A stretch of DNA of 64,000 nucleotides from Paenibacillus oenotherae. GTDB taxonomy: Bacteria; Bacillota; Bacilli; Paenibacillales; Paenibacillaceae. Below the pieces are notes generated by a model that did not search any database, had not been told where the DNA came from, and worked only from the letters and a program-made list of their open reading frames with translations. Positions 34,010 to 43,710 of the stretch are shown one piece after another. Positions within the stretch are counted from its first letter, which is position 1, and every line of letters begins with the position of its first letter. The DNA lies in the NCBI RefSeq assembly GCF_019443105.1, contig NZ_JAHZIJ010000005.1:62001-126000 (forward strand). Reading direction: 5' to 3'. The position numbers and the translations under genes were made by a program.

Positions 34010-36784
34010 CTACTCAACAACGATTGTAGCAGTTGCAGTTACACCGTTAGATGCAACATAAGTCAATGTAGTGGAGCCTACTTTGTGACCAGTTACTACC
34101 AGGGAAGTAGCAGATGCAAAAGTTGCAACGTCTTTGTTCACTGTGGATGTTTGGAATCCAGGAGCGATTTCAACATCGTATTGGTCTTTCAGTTCCAACT
34201 CAACTGTTACTTGACCGTTAACAGTTGTAGTGTACTCGTCTTTCTTGAACTTAGCAGTTTTCAGAGCAGGAGCTTCTTCTGCTACTGTAACTTCTTGAGT
34301 AGCTACAGTTTTACCGTTGATTACAACGGATACAGTAGACTTACCAGCTTTCTTACCGAAGATAGCTGCGCCATCTGTGGAAAGAATTGTTGGCTCAGAG
34401 CTAGTTACGAAAGGAGCTACGTCGTTAACAAGTGCAACCAAAGTACCGCCTGCAGTTTTACCGTTAACTTTAACAGTTTTGGAATACTTAGCTTTGTCAT
34501 TGTTGCTCAGGTCAGACTTACCATATACAGTACCGATTGATTTGATCTCGTAAGATTTGATGTCATCGGATTTAACTACAGTGAATGCGAAGTCTTTGCT
34601 GAACGTTCTTTGCTCGCCGTCAGCGTCAGTACCAGTCCAAGTTACAGTTACATCAGCGGAACCGTCAGCAATTGCTTCCAGTTTGCCAGTACCAGCATTG
34701 TAAGCGATAACTGCTGGTTTTTTGCTTACTACAGAGTAAGTGTTGTCTGCAACATCTTTAACACGACCGTAGGAGTCAATGATTTGGATGTTACCTTTTT
34801 TAACTTCAACAGCTGCACCAACTTCAAGAGTTGTAGTTACATCTTTCAAACCATTAATTGCAGTTGTTTTAGCGTGGTTACCTACAGTTACTTGCAGGCT
34901 GTCTTTTTGTTGAACACCATTTACAAGCGTGTAAAGCGTGAAGCTACCATCGTTTGCGAAAACCAGTTCCAACTCACCTTTAGCAGTAACTTTGGAAGTT
35001 ACGTTCGTTCCGATGAAGGAAACTTTGTCAAGGTTGAAGTCTTTAGGCTCGATTTTTGCACCGAAAGAGTCAATTGCAACGTAAGGGAAAATTACTTTTT
35101 CGCCTTTAACGATTTGTTTACCAGGGTGGCTAACTTGAAGCTCTTTCACTTCAGCTTTGCCGCTAACAGGAACGTTGATTGTTGCACTTGCATTTGCAGC
35201 AGGGTTAGTTACATAAATTGTAACAGTGCCGCCTTTACCATTGTCGCTCTTAGTATCAAACTTGATAACGCCGTCGCTGTTGATCGTGAACTTAGGGATC
35301 AGTTTAAGATCGCTGATGTAGAAGTACAGACCAGCGTAATCGAACGATTGTACGTTACCTGGGTTGATGTTAGCCGACTCAGGAAGTTTTACTACTTGAC
35401 CATTAGCATCAGTCAGAACCAACGGAAGTACAAAACCGTCTTCGTTGATCGAGATGCGAGTTTTACCAGTCAAAGGAAGAACTTCAGTCAACTTAACGGA
35501 TGTAGCGATGCTACCGTTGATTACTTTAAGTTGTTTCGAGTTCGAAAGACCAGCAGAAGGATATACAGCTACAACGTTAAGGATATCATTGATTGCAGCA
35601 ACATCGTCGCTCTTCAGATCAACTTTACCGTTGTTTACTGCTACTGTTTTGTTTTTCGTAGTGTTGTAAACAGTTACTTCAGGTTTTTGAGCCATTTCTT
35701 CGCCGAATTGGTTGAGCAGTTTTGCACCCAAGGATACACCGTCAGCTTTTTGAACAGCTGGTACAGTGATGTCTACTTTAGCTGCTTTTTCTGTTTCAAC
35801 TTTCAGGGAGATAGCTTCGCTACCTTTAACAGTCAGCGTGTAATCGCCAGCTGCCAGGTAAGCAGCTTCCAGAACAACAGATTTGTTGTCGTCAGCATAC
35901 TTAGGAGTTACGGAGTAAGTCGTGAAGCTGGATTTCAGCTCATAAGTAAGAGCAGTTTTGTCAGCTGCAAGAGCTGGTTGGTTGAAGTCTACAGTGATTT
36001 TCTTAGCACCTGTTTGTTTAGCAGCAGTTGCTTTGATAGCATCAAGTTTAACTTCAACTTCGTAAGTTTTGCCTTTGTACTCAACGGAAACTTTAGTTGC
36101 CGTTCCAGCTACAAGAGCAGTATCGAGAGCTTTCTTAACAACTTCGTTGTCAGAGAAAGTAACTTCGATGTTTTTCTCGTCAACTACTTTAACGGATTTA
36201 ACAGAGATAGCGCCTTCTACTTCGCCAGCTACATCAAAAGCCACGTCTACGAGCAAACCACGAAGAGCGTTACCTTTGTAGCTAGCTTGTTGAGGGATAA
36301 GACCAGCTTCAACAGCTGCTGCTACATATCCTGCTGCCCAAGCGGAAGTTCCTGGTACAGTTGCGCCTTCTTTTGGCTCAAGACCAGCAATCTCAACAAC
36401 GATTTTAGCAACTTGCTCAATCGTTACTTTACCAGTTGGACCAAATTTGCCAGCGCCAAGACCGTTCATGATGCCTTCAACTGTTACAGCGCCGATGAAA
36501 GGTGCTGCCCAGTATTTAGCAGGAATGTCAGTGTATTGTGCTGCTGCTGTTGCGTTGTCTTCCAAACCATTAATCAAAGCAATTACTTTTGCGAACTCTG
36601 CACGAGTCATTTCTCTGTTAAGACCAGCGTCACCATTCGGCGGGTAACCAGAGAAGATACCTGCTTCTTTCAATGCGTCAAACTTTTGTTGCGTTGTCAA
36701 TTCTGGTTCAGCTGCAGCTGCTACGGATGCGAACATGCTGATAACCATAGCGATAGCTACAAGTAGGGATAAACTTTTTTTCAT
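34010..36784 (-). CDS. Main S-layer protein with N-terminal SLH domains
   Basis: A 924-residue exported protein. The signal peptide is MKKSLSLLVAIAMVISMFASVAAAAE. Residues about 27-190 carry three SLH repeats (FDALKEAGIFSGYPPNG, TDIPAKYWAAPFIGAV, AAYVAAAVEAG-type), then a long threonine/valine/lysine-rich body of Ig-like modules. The extremely biased codon use keeps most of the antisense frame open, a mark of very high expression. A strong sigma-A-like promoter, a long leader and a 29-codon upstream ORF precede it. A second in-frame ATG at 36862 (after AAGGGGGTGA) would add 26 residues. CsaB-made pyruvylated polymer should anchor it. It is the only SLH protein here with N-terminal repeats. 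Confidence 0.9.
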   Translation of the reverse strand: MKKSLSLLVAIAMVISMFASVAAAAEPELTTQQKFDALKEAGIFSGYPPNGDAGLNREMTRAEFAKVIALINGLEDNATAAAQYTDIPAKYWAAPFIGAVTVEGIMNGLGAGKFGPTGKVTIEQVAKIVVEIAGLEPKEGATVPGTSAWAAGYVAAAVEAGLIPQQASYKGNALRGLLVDVAFDVAGEVEGAISVKSVKVVDEKNIEVTFSDNEVVKKALDTALVAGTATKVSVEYKGKTYEVEVKLDAIKATAAKQTGAKKITVDFNQPALAADKTALTYELKSSFTTYSVTPKYADDNKSVVLEAAYLAAGDYTLTVKGSEAISLKVETEKAAKVDITVPAVQKADGVSLGAKLLNQFGEEMAQKPEVTVYNTTKNKTVAVNNGKVDLKSDDVAAINDILNVVAVYPSAGLSNSKQLKVINGSIATSVKLTEVLPLTGKTRISINEDGFVLPLVLTDANGQVVKLPESANINPGNVQSFDYAGLYFYISDLKLIPKFTINSDGVIKFDTKSDNGKGGTVTIYVTNPAANASATINVPVSGKAEVKELQVSHPGKQIVKGEKVIFPYVAIDSFGAKIEPKDFNLDKVSFIGTNVTSKVTAKGELELVFANDGSFTLYTLVNGVQQKDSLQVTVGNHAKTTAINGLKDVTTTLEVGAAVEVKKGNIQIIDSYGRVKDVADNTYSVVSKKPAVIAYNAGTGKLEAIADGSADVTVTWTGTDADGEQRTFSKDFAFTVVKSDDIKSYEIKSIGTVYGKSDLSNNDKAKYSKTVKVNGKTAGGTLVALVNDVAPFVTSSEPTILSTDGAAIFGKKAGKSTVSVVINGKTVATQEVTVAEEAPALKTAKFKKDEYTTTVNGQVTVELELKDQYDVEIAPGFQTSTVNKDVATFASATSLVVTGHKVGSTTLTYVASNGVTATATIVVE

Positions 36785-36894
36785 AACCTTTTTTTCTCCT
36801 CCTCTAAAATGCTTCGGTTCTTGAGAGTTTTGTTTAAAATATGGATCGCTCGTATTTCTCATTGGCCGATTCACCCCCTTTCCAGAGTTGAGCA
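36785..36894 (-). promoter_or_regulatory. Tandem translation initiation region of the S-layer gene
   Basis: Two ribosome sites with in-frame ATGs lie 26 codons apart: AAGGGGGTGA 8 bases before the ATG at 36862, and AGGAGGAG before the ATG at 36784. A similar tandem arrangement is reported for the cell-wall protein operon of Brevibacillus. The longer start would extend the signal region. Confidence 0.5.
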
Positions 36895-36923
36895 CATTTC
36901 TTATAAATGATGTCTGCGATCAT
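36834..36923 (-). CDS. 29-residue leader ORF in the S-layer mRNA
   Basis: An ATG at 36923 follows AAGGGG at 8 bases and gives 29 codons (begins MIADIIYKKCAQLW), ending at 36834 after overlapping the second S-layer start out of frame. Translation of it could tune S-layer initiation or stability. There is no sign of protein homology. Confidence 0.35.
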   Translation of the reverse strand: MIADIIYKKCAQLWKGGESANEKYERSIF

Positions 36924-37012
36924 TATTGGCGCCCCTTGTAGGAACATGTCGCAGAAACTTGTAACCTGTAGAATAGTTGAAGATTTTGGTAGAGTCGCTA
37001 AGCCACTATAAC

Positions 37013-37041
37013 ATTATACAATGGGCTAAATCTACCGTAAA
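37013..37041 (-). promoter_or_regulatory. Promoter of the S-layer gene
   Basis: TTTACG, 17 bases, TATAAT on the minus strand. The -10 is perfect. It gives a leader of about 145 bases to the upstream start and 220 to the main start. The wider gap 36785-37376 also holds the leader ORF, one doubtful small ORF and a terminator, and I see nothing else in it. Confidence 0.65.
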
Positions 37042-37113
37042 GAGGATTTTGAGAATAAGTTCCAATCGGCGTCCCAATTAAGATATTTTCTTGTCTGTTC
37101 GACGCTCATGTAT

Positions 37114-37275
37114 TTAAACGCAGGAGGTTTTAAAAAGTTGCGCAGTCGATGAAAAAACTTTGAATCTTTTTCTTGCCGCTTCTTGGTTGCGATTTCGTTT
37201 GCACATTGCTCGCATTTCTTGCACCAGCTTGTCTAGCACGTTGTTAGTATAGCTTGAATACCCGTTAATCGTCAT
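37114..37275 (-). CDS. Doubtful small ORF between the S-layer and SLH genes
   Basis: A 53-residue basic ORF, beginning MTINGYSSYTNNVLDKLV and containing KRNRNQEAARKRFK, with a weak GGAAG site. A longer reading starts at 37323 without a site. Possible, but not supported by spacing or homology. Confidence 0.25.
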   Translation of the reverse strand: MTINGYSSYTNNVLDKLVQEMRAMCKRNRNQEAARKRFKVFSSTAQLFKTSCV

Positions 37276-37323
37276 TGTAAAACATCTTCCAAGATGGGAG
37301 AAAACAAGTAAAAGTGCTTTCAT

Positions 37324-37362
37324 TTAAAGACAAAGACTGTCTGAGTGAGTCTCAGACAGTCT
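37324..37362 (-). terminator. Terminator after the 1,365-residue SLH gene
   Basis: A 12-bp perfect stem (AGACTGTCTGAG/CTCAGACAGTCT) is followed by TTTGTCTTT on the minus strand. The T run is imperfect but the stem is strong. Confidence 0.75.
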
Positions 37363-37376
37363 GGTCTGCAATAAAA

Positions 37377-40300
37377 CTAGTTTAATTTAGGTAACTTTTT
37401 CGTGTCCGCTAGCATCTTTCCAATGATTATGGCTGCATCTGAACGCAGCAGATTAGCTTGAGGTTCAAACACGAAGCCTTTCTTCGGATCAGCAGCATCC
37501 ACTGGCGCACCTTGAATGTACCCTTTTTTGGCAATAGCAGATACGGCAGCTCTTGCGTAGAAATTAATGTCCCCGTAGTCTTTGAATTGCTTTTGAAGTG
37601 CTTTATCAATCTTCGTTGGATCTGTATCCAGCTTCAATTCCAATCCTCTGGACAATATAACCGCAGCTTCAGCTCTGGTCAAGTTATTCGTCGGTTCAAA
37701 TGTACGCGGTTGCGTCCCTCTGATGATCCCTTGACGTGCGGCAGTTTCAACATATCGATAATCCCACAGTGCATCCGGGTTAATCGTTGGAGAAACATCA
37801 TCAAAGTGCGGTTTGCTCAGCTCATAGTTGAGCGGAAGTTCCAATGCTTTAACGAGCATCCGTGCAAATTCGCCACGAGAGATGAAGATATTAGCTCCAA
37901 ATTCATCTGTACCGGCAGAATTCATGATGCCCTTCGCATACATAGCCTCCATGTAATTGCGTGCATACGGATGACTTGTAACGTCCGAGAAAGAGTTGAT
38001 CATCTTCCCGACAACATAATAACCGAACTGGTTAAATGGTACGGTTATAGTGTTCTTCTTGGCATCGACGACACCGCCAACATTTTCCCAGTACTTGTTT
38101 TTCACATCATAACGATAGGTTGTGATGATTGTTCCGATTCCTTCTCGCATGCTCGGATCAAACGTCAGCGTCATCTTGCCTGTTTTGGAGAGAACCAGTT
38201 CTCTGCTATCCGGTCGCTCATCATAAGTCGGCAGTTTGGTGCCGTAAGTTCCAGTAGCATTAGGGAATTGATATGGATCCACGCCTGACGTTTGCGGGTC
38301 ATAGACACCGCTCGTTTGCAAATCGTCGGCCATACCTGCATCTACCCAATAAACAGGGCTTGCCTTAGTAAAGCGGGTCGGATATGAGTTTTTGAAACGA
38401 TAGCCAAAATTCTGAAGAATACGGTCAAAGTTGATTGGCAGCGTCTCGAATTCATGACGGTCTACAACGCCATCCTCCGGGTTTGCGATCGCGAAGAGAA
38501 GCTTGTGACCTGTGAATACTTGGTTCTTGTATTCCTCAGGCAAGTTAAAGTCTCTGCGGATGAGTGTTGTACCCTTAGGGAACGTTAAACTCAATGCACC
38601 TTCGAATACTTTGTTTGAGTTTTTCATCTCTTCCAAGTACTGTGCCCCTGGAATGTTAGTCGGCGAATATTTGATAACAAACGAATCACTTGTTTTTTCA
38701 TTTTTGTTTGTAATTGTGAATGTGATTTTATTGTCTCCAGCCTTCAAGCCCTCTACTACTGCACGGAAAGCATGCTGATAATCGATAACATTGTCATTGT
38801 CAGCATCGAATTTGATTTTCTCTGCATTGACTTTGTTAACAACAACTGTGTCCGCACTTGGCGCATTAATAATAACTTCGACGAAGTTTTTATTTACGAT
38901 GGCTTTCTTTGGAAGCAATGGTCTGACCAAATCATAAGGCAAAGCTATTGGATCCACTTCCAAACGATAGCTCGCCCGTGGCCCAACGAGTCCACTATTG
39001 TATACATAGAAGTTGTAAACACTCGGGCTTCCGTTATCATTCAAGGTCTGTTTATTCAGCGTGAACGAGAAGGATTGGGTTGCAAGATCGTAGCTGACGG
39101 TAATACCCGTTACAGGACCCGCATAACCGTCTACCGCTCTGTTTACGGCAATTGCTGCAACAGTTGGCTTGCTGCTGTCGTAAACCTGCAGCTCGTATCT
39201 TAAATCCCATTCAATCGGAGCTGCCAAATTCGTGCTTTCAACCCTCAGAATATATTTGTCCCGATCAGCGGCCAAACCGTTCAACTTCGTTTGAATTGCC
39301 GCAGCGCTGTTCGTTATAGAAGTCGGGGAATCTGACGCCACAGATTGCCCAAGATCGATAAAGTCAAATGTACCAAAAACCTTCATCTCGGACTTCTTGG
39401 TTGTATAGATGCTGCCGACTAGCGGGAAATCAGGATCATTCGGCAGCGGATTAACATTGTCAGCATTATACGGGAATACGCCCACAGATCCTTCTACTGG
39501 AATAACAGGCAAGTTAGTAGGAACAAGATATACCTTAATTGTTCTTACATAAGAAGCTTTGCTTCCCTGGTACATCAATTTAATAATATTCTCACCGGGA
39601 ATTAAAGCACCCGCAGCAATAGGAATATCCGAAGCGATTATTTGGAATTCGTTTTTCTTAGTTGCGACAGGCGCATCGATTTTCACAGCTGTATTGTTGA
39701 TATAGAAGAACATCGTCTGTGGTAATCCAGCACCGCCAGGTGCATAGCGGATATCCCCCATATTCTTCACATTCTCGATTCTTCCTTTGAAAATATCCAA
39801 ATCATTATTCAAAATGTTGGTCATATGATTGGGAACAGTGGTATCGATATCAATCTTCATATTGTCGTATACAGCATCATAAGTCGCATATGTTCCTACA
39901 AGCATCGTTATTTTTGCTGTTTTGTCGACCACACCTGCTAAGGATGTGGATAATTTAAAATCGAGTGTCTGTGTTCCTTCGAATGGCGCAGTCAGTTGTA
40001 GCAGCACACGTTTGAATGTTGTACTCACACCATTGATGTCTCGTGATGCTGTGGCCGTGCCGGGTAATACTGTCTCTGTATACGATCCTGCAGTTGCAGG
40101 GCTTCCTGCGGCATCTTTGATGCCTGTTACGTTAACAGTAGCAGCACCAGGATTTCCAATCAGGATCTCTAGGGCAAATGGCTGAGTATACAGATTCTTG
40201 CCATCAACCGGAACACCTTGAATGACGTCGTAAACAGCTTGAGCATCACCCGCTTTATAACCAGGCAAGTAGTTAATTTCATGGATATACGGAGCAGTTT

Positions 40301-41474
40301 TGTCCATGACCTTGAAATTGTACGTTACGCCTTCTTTTATAATATCTACCGGAGGCAGTCTGTTACTTTTCTCTTCGTTGATTGTTTTAAGCTCAATTGT
40401 GTAATTATTATTAAATGTTACTGCAGCAGCAGGAATTTCGAATTCATATTCAAAAAAATCATTCGTTATCGCTGGCGTCGGACTCGGAACCAAACTTGCT
40501 ACTGTTGTAACAGGAACAATATCTGTGGTTCCTTGTTTGATATTATAATCAATCGGTAATGTTAATGTCGGATCAGGATGTGGCTCAAGCTCTGGATCTG
40601 CATCGTCATTATATCGTTTGTTCGGGACGATAACTTTACCTTTGAACTTAACTGAGTTTGAAGTTGACAAAAAGTCTGAACTGTACTCTAGCGCTCCTGT
40701 GTTCGTAGCAACTGCATTATCGACAATATCTACATCATAGAAGATGACCTCTCCGTTATAGAAGGCAATCTCCCTCGTCGTTTCAATAACCTGATTATTG
40801 TTCGATACTTTAAGTGTAACCAAGTTCTTGCCCTTTTTTAAATTGATTGGTGAAGCAACGAATGAATAATTCGATGTCTTATTTACCGGGAATGTACGGC
40901 TGTTGCCGTTAACGACAATGGTAACTTGTGTTGCGTTGGGAGCATTACCAAGAATACTGATATCCGTAGTATTACGGCCACGGGAAGGCGCGGAATTTAC
41001 TACTGTAACACCTGTTTCTTTCATCGGGAACCGTTCACCATCAATGTGAGCCTCAAGGTTATAAAACAAAGGGCCATTGTGATAGTTGATGTAGATCGAT
41101 GAAGTTACCTGACTTCCACCTTGTGTGCCTGTAAAGGTAATTTTATTAAGTCCAGGGAACAATTGAAGATTGAATACTTCGATATTGAAACCGCTGGCTG
41201 TAATGTTATTTGTTAAGTTCTCTCTTTTCTCGCCAACCTGGCCGTTCACCATTTGATAGATACTGTAAGAAATCGATGACGGGTTAACACCGTTGATTGT
41301 TCCCTTCAATGTAACACGCTCATCAGATGTTGTACGCGGAGCGTTGATGTCATAGCTTTCTTCAGGAAAAATAAAATTTCCAGCTGCAGCAACTGCTGTT
41401 GTTGCGCCGATTGGCGGCAATAGCTGGAGGACGAGCGAAAGCATCAGTACGACAAAAGCGATTTTCTTTCTCAC
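37377..41474 (-). CDS. Large surface protein with C-terminal SLH domains and Ig-like modules
   Basis: A 1,365-residue exported protein: signal MRKKIAFVVLMLSLVLQLLP, then many beta-rich Ig-like modules, then three SLH domains at about residues 1170-1350 (ISRGEFARMLVKALELPLN, FEPTNNLTRAEAAVILSRGL, LLRSDAAIIIGKML). It would be bound to the wall polymer. The start is a GTG after GGAGGAGG. A near-perfect sigma-D promoter at 41525-41552 makes it a likely member of the motility/cell-separation regulon, unlike the other SLH genes. Function could be a flagella-related or separation-related surface protein; enzymatic domains are not evident. Confidence 0.88.
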   Translation of the reverse strand: MRKKIAFVVLMLSLVLQLLPPIGATTAVAAAGNFIFPEESYDINAPRTTSDERVTLKGTINGVNPSSISYSIYQMVNGQVGEKRENLTNNITASGFNIEVFNLQLFPGLNKITFTGTQGGSQVTSSIYINYHNGPLFYNLEAHIDGERFPMKETGVTVVNSAPSRGRNTTDISILGNAPNATQVTIVVNGNSRTFPVNKTSNYSFVASPINLKKGKNLVTLKVSNNNQVIETTREIAFYNGEVIFYDVDIVDNAVATNTGALEYSSDFLSTSNSVKFKGKVIVPNKRYNDDADPELEPHPDPTLTLPIDYNIKQGTTDIVPVTTVASLVPSPTPAITNDFFEYEFEIPAAAVTFNNNYTIELKTINEEKSNRLPPVDIIKEGVTYNFKVMDKTAPYIHEINYLPGYKAGDAQAVYDVIQGVPVDGKNLYTQPFALEILIGNPGAATVNVTGIKDAAGSPATAGSYTETVLPGTATASRDINGVSTTFKRVLLQLTAPFEGTQTLDFKLSTSLAGVVDKTAKITMLVGTYATYDAVYDNMKIDIDTTVPNHMTNILNNDLDIFKGRIENVKNMGDIRYAPGGAGLPQTMFFYINNTAVKIDAPVATKKNEFQIIASDIPIAAGALIPGENIIKLMYQGSKASYVRTIKVYLVPTNLPVIPVEGSVGVFPYNADNVNPLPNDPDFPLVGSIYTTKKSEMKVFGTFDFIDLGQSVASDSPTSITNSAAAIQTKLNGLAADRDKYILRVESTNLAAPIEWDLRYELQVYDSSKPTVAAIAVNRAVDGYAGPVTGITVSYDLATQSFSFTLNKQTLNDNGSPSVYNFYVYNSGLVGPRASYRLEVDPIALPYDLVRPLLPKKAIVNKNFVEVIINAPSADTVVVNKVNAEKIKFDADNDNVIDYQHAFRAVVEGLKAGDNKITFTITNKNEKTSDSFVIKYSPTNIPGAQYLEEMKNSNKVFEGALSLTFPKGTTLIRRDFNLPEEYKNQVFTGHKLLFAIANPEDGVVDRHEFETLPINFDRILQNFGYRFKNSYPTRFTKASPVYWVDAGMADDLQTSGVYDPQTSGVDPYQFPNATGTYGTKLPTYDERPDSRELVLSKTGKMTLTFDPSMREGIGTIITTYRYDVKNKYWENVGGVVDAKKNTITVPFNQFGYYVVGKMINSFSDVTSHPYARNYMEAMYAKGIMNSAGTDEFGANIFISRGEFARMLVKALELPLNYELSKPHFDDVSPTINPDALWDYRYVETAARQGIIRGTQPRTFEPTNNLTRAEAAVILSRGLELKLDTDPTKIDKALQKQFKDYGDINFYARAAVSAIAKKGYIQGAPVDAADPKKGFVFEPQANLLRSDAAIIIGKMLADTKKLPKLN

Positions 41475-41524
41475 GGTAAACCTCCTCCAAAATTCTAATC
41501 CATTCGTTTAATTCCGTACTGATG

Positions 41525-41552
41525 TTATCGGCCTCGAATCAACAAAAGTTTA
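41525..41552 (-). promoter_or_regulatory. Sigma-D promoter ahead of the 1,365-residue SLH gene
   Basis: TAAA, 16 bases, GCCGATAA on the minus strand, the same spacing and -10 as hag. It lies 50 bases ahead of the GTG start, in the region 41475-41637, which otherwise has only the tagO-side terminator. Confidence 0.75.
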
Positions 41553-41637
41553 GACTTTTGTCGAGATTTGGGTTCTCAACCGCTAACTGATTGATAGGCC
41601 GTATTCGACTCTGTTCGTCCCATACATCAATGCATAC

Positions 41638-41667
41638 AAAAAACCTGGCTCCTTTCGGAACCAGGTT
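41638..41667 (-). terminator. Terminator after tagO-like gene
   Basis: An 11-bp stem (one G-T pair) with a GAAA tetraloop and TTTTTT on the minus strand, 14 bases past the tagO-like stop codon. Confidence 0.9.
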
Positions 41668-41680
41668 GTTCGGAATATTT

Positions 41681-42814
41681 CTATTTGGAGCGTGATTGCT
41701 CTGTACGCAAAACTACCCGTTGCAGGAAATTCAGAAGCGGCCGGCGAGATTTATCGACAATACCGATAAGCTCGGCGCCGATCTGCAGCACGAACACCAG
41801 CACAAGAATAATAACGAAGGTGATCCAGTTCGCCGCAGACGATTGGACAATCGTCGATTGCACAATTGCGCATATACCGAAAAATGCTGCGATAGCATAA
41901 ATAATCAGAACCGTACGGCGATGGCTGAAGCCCAGCTCGCGCAAGCAGTGATGGAGATGCCCTTTATCCGGTGCAAATATCGGTTTCTTGTTCACCCAGC
42001 GGCGTACAATCGCGAAGAATGTATCCGAGAGCGGAACACCGATAATAAGCAATGGAACGAGGAACGAAACAACCGTTACCTGCTTGAAGCCGATCATCGA
42101 CAGCGTTGCCAGGCTGAAGCCAAGGAACAGCGAGCCTGTATCACCCATAAAGATTTTGGCCGGATGAAAATTAAAGAACAGGAACCCGACTACGCCTCCC
42201 AGCAGTAGCGCGCTAAGCAAAATAACAGGCACAAAGCCCATTACCGTGGCCATTACAAGAATCGTACCGATCGCAATAGCCGAGACACCAGCTGCAAGCC
42301 CGTCCAAGCCATCGATCAGATTGATCGCATTGGTAACGCCAACGATCCAGAGAATCGTCAGAGGAATACTAAGCCATGCTGCCACCGGCTGCATGGACTC
42401 CCCGAATGGAATATTGAGCAGGTCGATCTTGACGCCGAAGCCTAGCACAACAACACTTGCCGCAATAATTTGACCAACCAGCTTTACTTTCGCTGACAGC
42501 TCGAAGCGGTCGTCCAATACGCCTATTACAATAATGATGCTTCCACCCGTAAGCAGCGCATTGATCAGATTGGTGTCATAGTTGCGGAGCAGTCCATCAG
42601 GTATAAAGGGTTTGATCGCAAAATAAGCGCCGACAAAGGCGGCATATATTCCTAAACCGCCAAGACGCGGCATAATTCTTGTATGAACTTTTCTGTGGTT
42701 AGGCTTGTCTATAGCACCGATCTTGAATGCCAATTTAATGACAAGTGGTGTAATTAATACCGCCAGAGTTAGTGATACGATAAATCCGATTACATAAAGA
42801 AAGCCTTCAGCCAT
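41681..42814 (-). CDS. tagO: Undecaprenyl-phosphate GlcNAc-1-phosphate transferase (TagO/MraY family)
   Basis: A 377-residue multi-pass membrane enzyme. Motifs are GVLDDRFELSAKVK, the polar NAINLIDGLDGLAAG, the FFNFHPAKIFMGDTGSLFLG segment and the HLHH-type C-terminal loop. It transfers GlcNAc-1-P to undecaprenyl phosphate, the first step of wall teichoic acid or secondary wall polymer. I start at the ATG at 42814 because GAGGGAG lies 6 bases away; the ATG two codons upstream is too close. With tagA-like and csaB next to it, the product is probably the pyruvylated polymer that carries SLH proteins. Confidence 0.93.
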   Translation of the reverse strand: MAEGFLYVIGFIVSLTLAVLITPLVIKLAFKIGAIDKPNHRKVHTRIMPRLGGLGIYAAFVGAYFAIKPFIPDGLLRNYDTNLINALLTGGSIIIVIGVLDDRFELSAKVKLVGQIIAASVVVLGFGVKIDLLNIPFGESMQPVAAWLSIPLTILWIVGVTNAINLIDGLDGLAAGVSAIAIGTILVMATVMGFVPVILLSALLLGGVVGFLFFNFHPAKIFMGDTGSLFLGFSLATLSMIGFKQVTVVSFLVPLLIIGVPLSDTFFAIVRRWVNKKPIFAPDKGHLHHCLRELGFSHRRTVLIIYAIAAFFGICAIVQSTIVQSSAANWITFVIILVLVFVLQIGAELIGIVDKSRRPLLNFLQRVVLRTEQSRSK

Positions 42815-42918
42815 CTTCATCTCCCTCTCAAATGCTAGTGCCGGAATGAATTATACTCCGTTTGAAAAAGAAACTCCACTCTTATTTTCAAGCAATTTTC
42901 ACGAAATTCTCGAACTTT

Positions 42919-43692
42919 TCAGGTGGTTGGACGATGTTTTCGGACGTTTTCTTTATCTCGCATCACTTTCACTACGAATTTCGGCAATGCATACATTCTT
43001 TTGTACCTGGTTGGCTGCTTCAAAAGACGATACAACCATTCCAATCTTAGCTTCTGGACAATTCTTGGAGCACGTTTCAGAACTCCTGCAATGATATCAA
43101 AAGTGCCGCCCACACCCATCATTATCGGCACAGCCAGCTGATCCTTGTACCGGCCTATCCAAGGCTCTTGCGTATCGACAGCTCTGGCGACAAACAGCAT
43201 GTCGGGCTTGCTGTCACGAATTTGCTGAATAACAGATGCATCATCTTCCGGGCCGAAGAAACCGTTATGGTAACCTGCAATGATAATGCCGGGATACTGC
43301 TCTTGAAGCTTCTTTGCTGTGATTTCGATTACTGTCTGGGAAGAGCCCAGCAGATAAACACGCCAGCCGCGCGACTGGCCTACGCCCAGCAGCTGGTGCA
43401 TCAAGTCAAAGCCAGCTACACGTTCAGCAACTGGTTCACCAATGCGGGAAGCTGCCCAGACGACGCCTGTCCCATCCGGCACTACAAGCTCCGCTCCGCA
43501 CATTACCCGGTGGAAAGCTTGATTCTCCAGCCCCGTCATAACCATGATGGGATTGCCGGTTATGACCTGCGTCGTCACACCTTGTTCAACACGCTGAGTC
43601 AAATATTTGACCGTATCCTGCATATTTAGTTTGGAAAACCGAATACCGTATATAGAAACTGTCGGCACGCTTTGAACTGCAGACTGGCTCAT
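42919..43692 (-). CDS. tagA: WecB/TagA/CpsF family glycosyltransferase
   Basis: A 257-residue transferase with the family segments GNPIMVMTGLENQAF, VVPDGTGVVWAASRIG and AGFDLMHQLLG. TagA attaches N-acetylmannosamine to GlcNAc-diphospho-undecaprenol, the second step of polymer linkage synthesis. AGAGGTGACAT precedes the ATG. It lies between the tagO-like and csaB genes, all minus strand, and a short gap separates each. The C-terminus includes a basic helix probably at the membrane face. Confidence 0.93.
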   Translation of the reverse strand: MSQSAVQSVPTVSIYGIRFSKLNMQDTVKYLTQRVEQGVTTQVITGNPIMVMTGLENQAFHRVMCGAELVVPDGTGVVWAASRIGEPVAERVAGFDLMHQLLGVGQSRGWRVYLLGSSQTVIEITAKKLQEQYPGIIIAGYHNGFFGPEDDASVIQQIRDSKPDMLFVARAVDTQEPWIGRYKDQLAVPIMMGVGGTFDIIAGVLKRAPRIVQKLRLEWLYRLLKQPTRYKRMYALPKFVVKVMRDKENVRKHRPTT

Positions 43693-43710
43693 TGCTTGAT
43701 GTCACCTCTA

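Noticed and set aside
34610-36766. 718-codon plus-strand ORF antisense to the S-layer gene
   Set aside because: It lies entirely opposite the S-layer gene and is open because that gene uses few codons. The product has no recognisable features.
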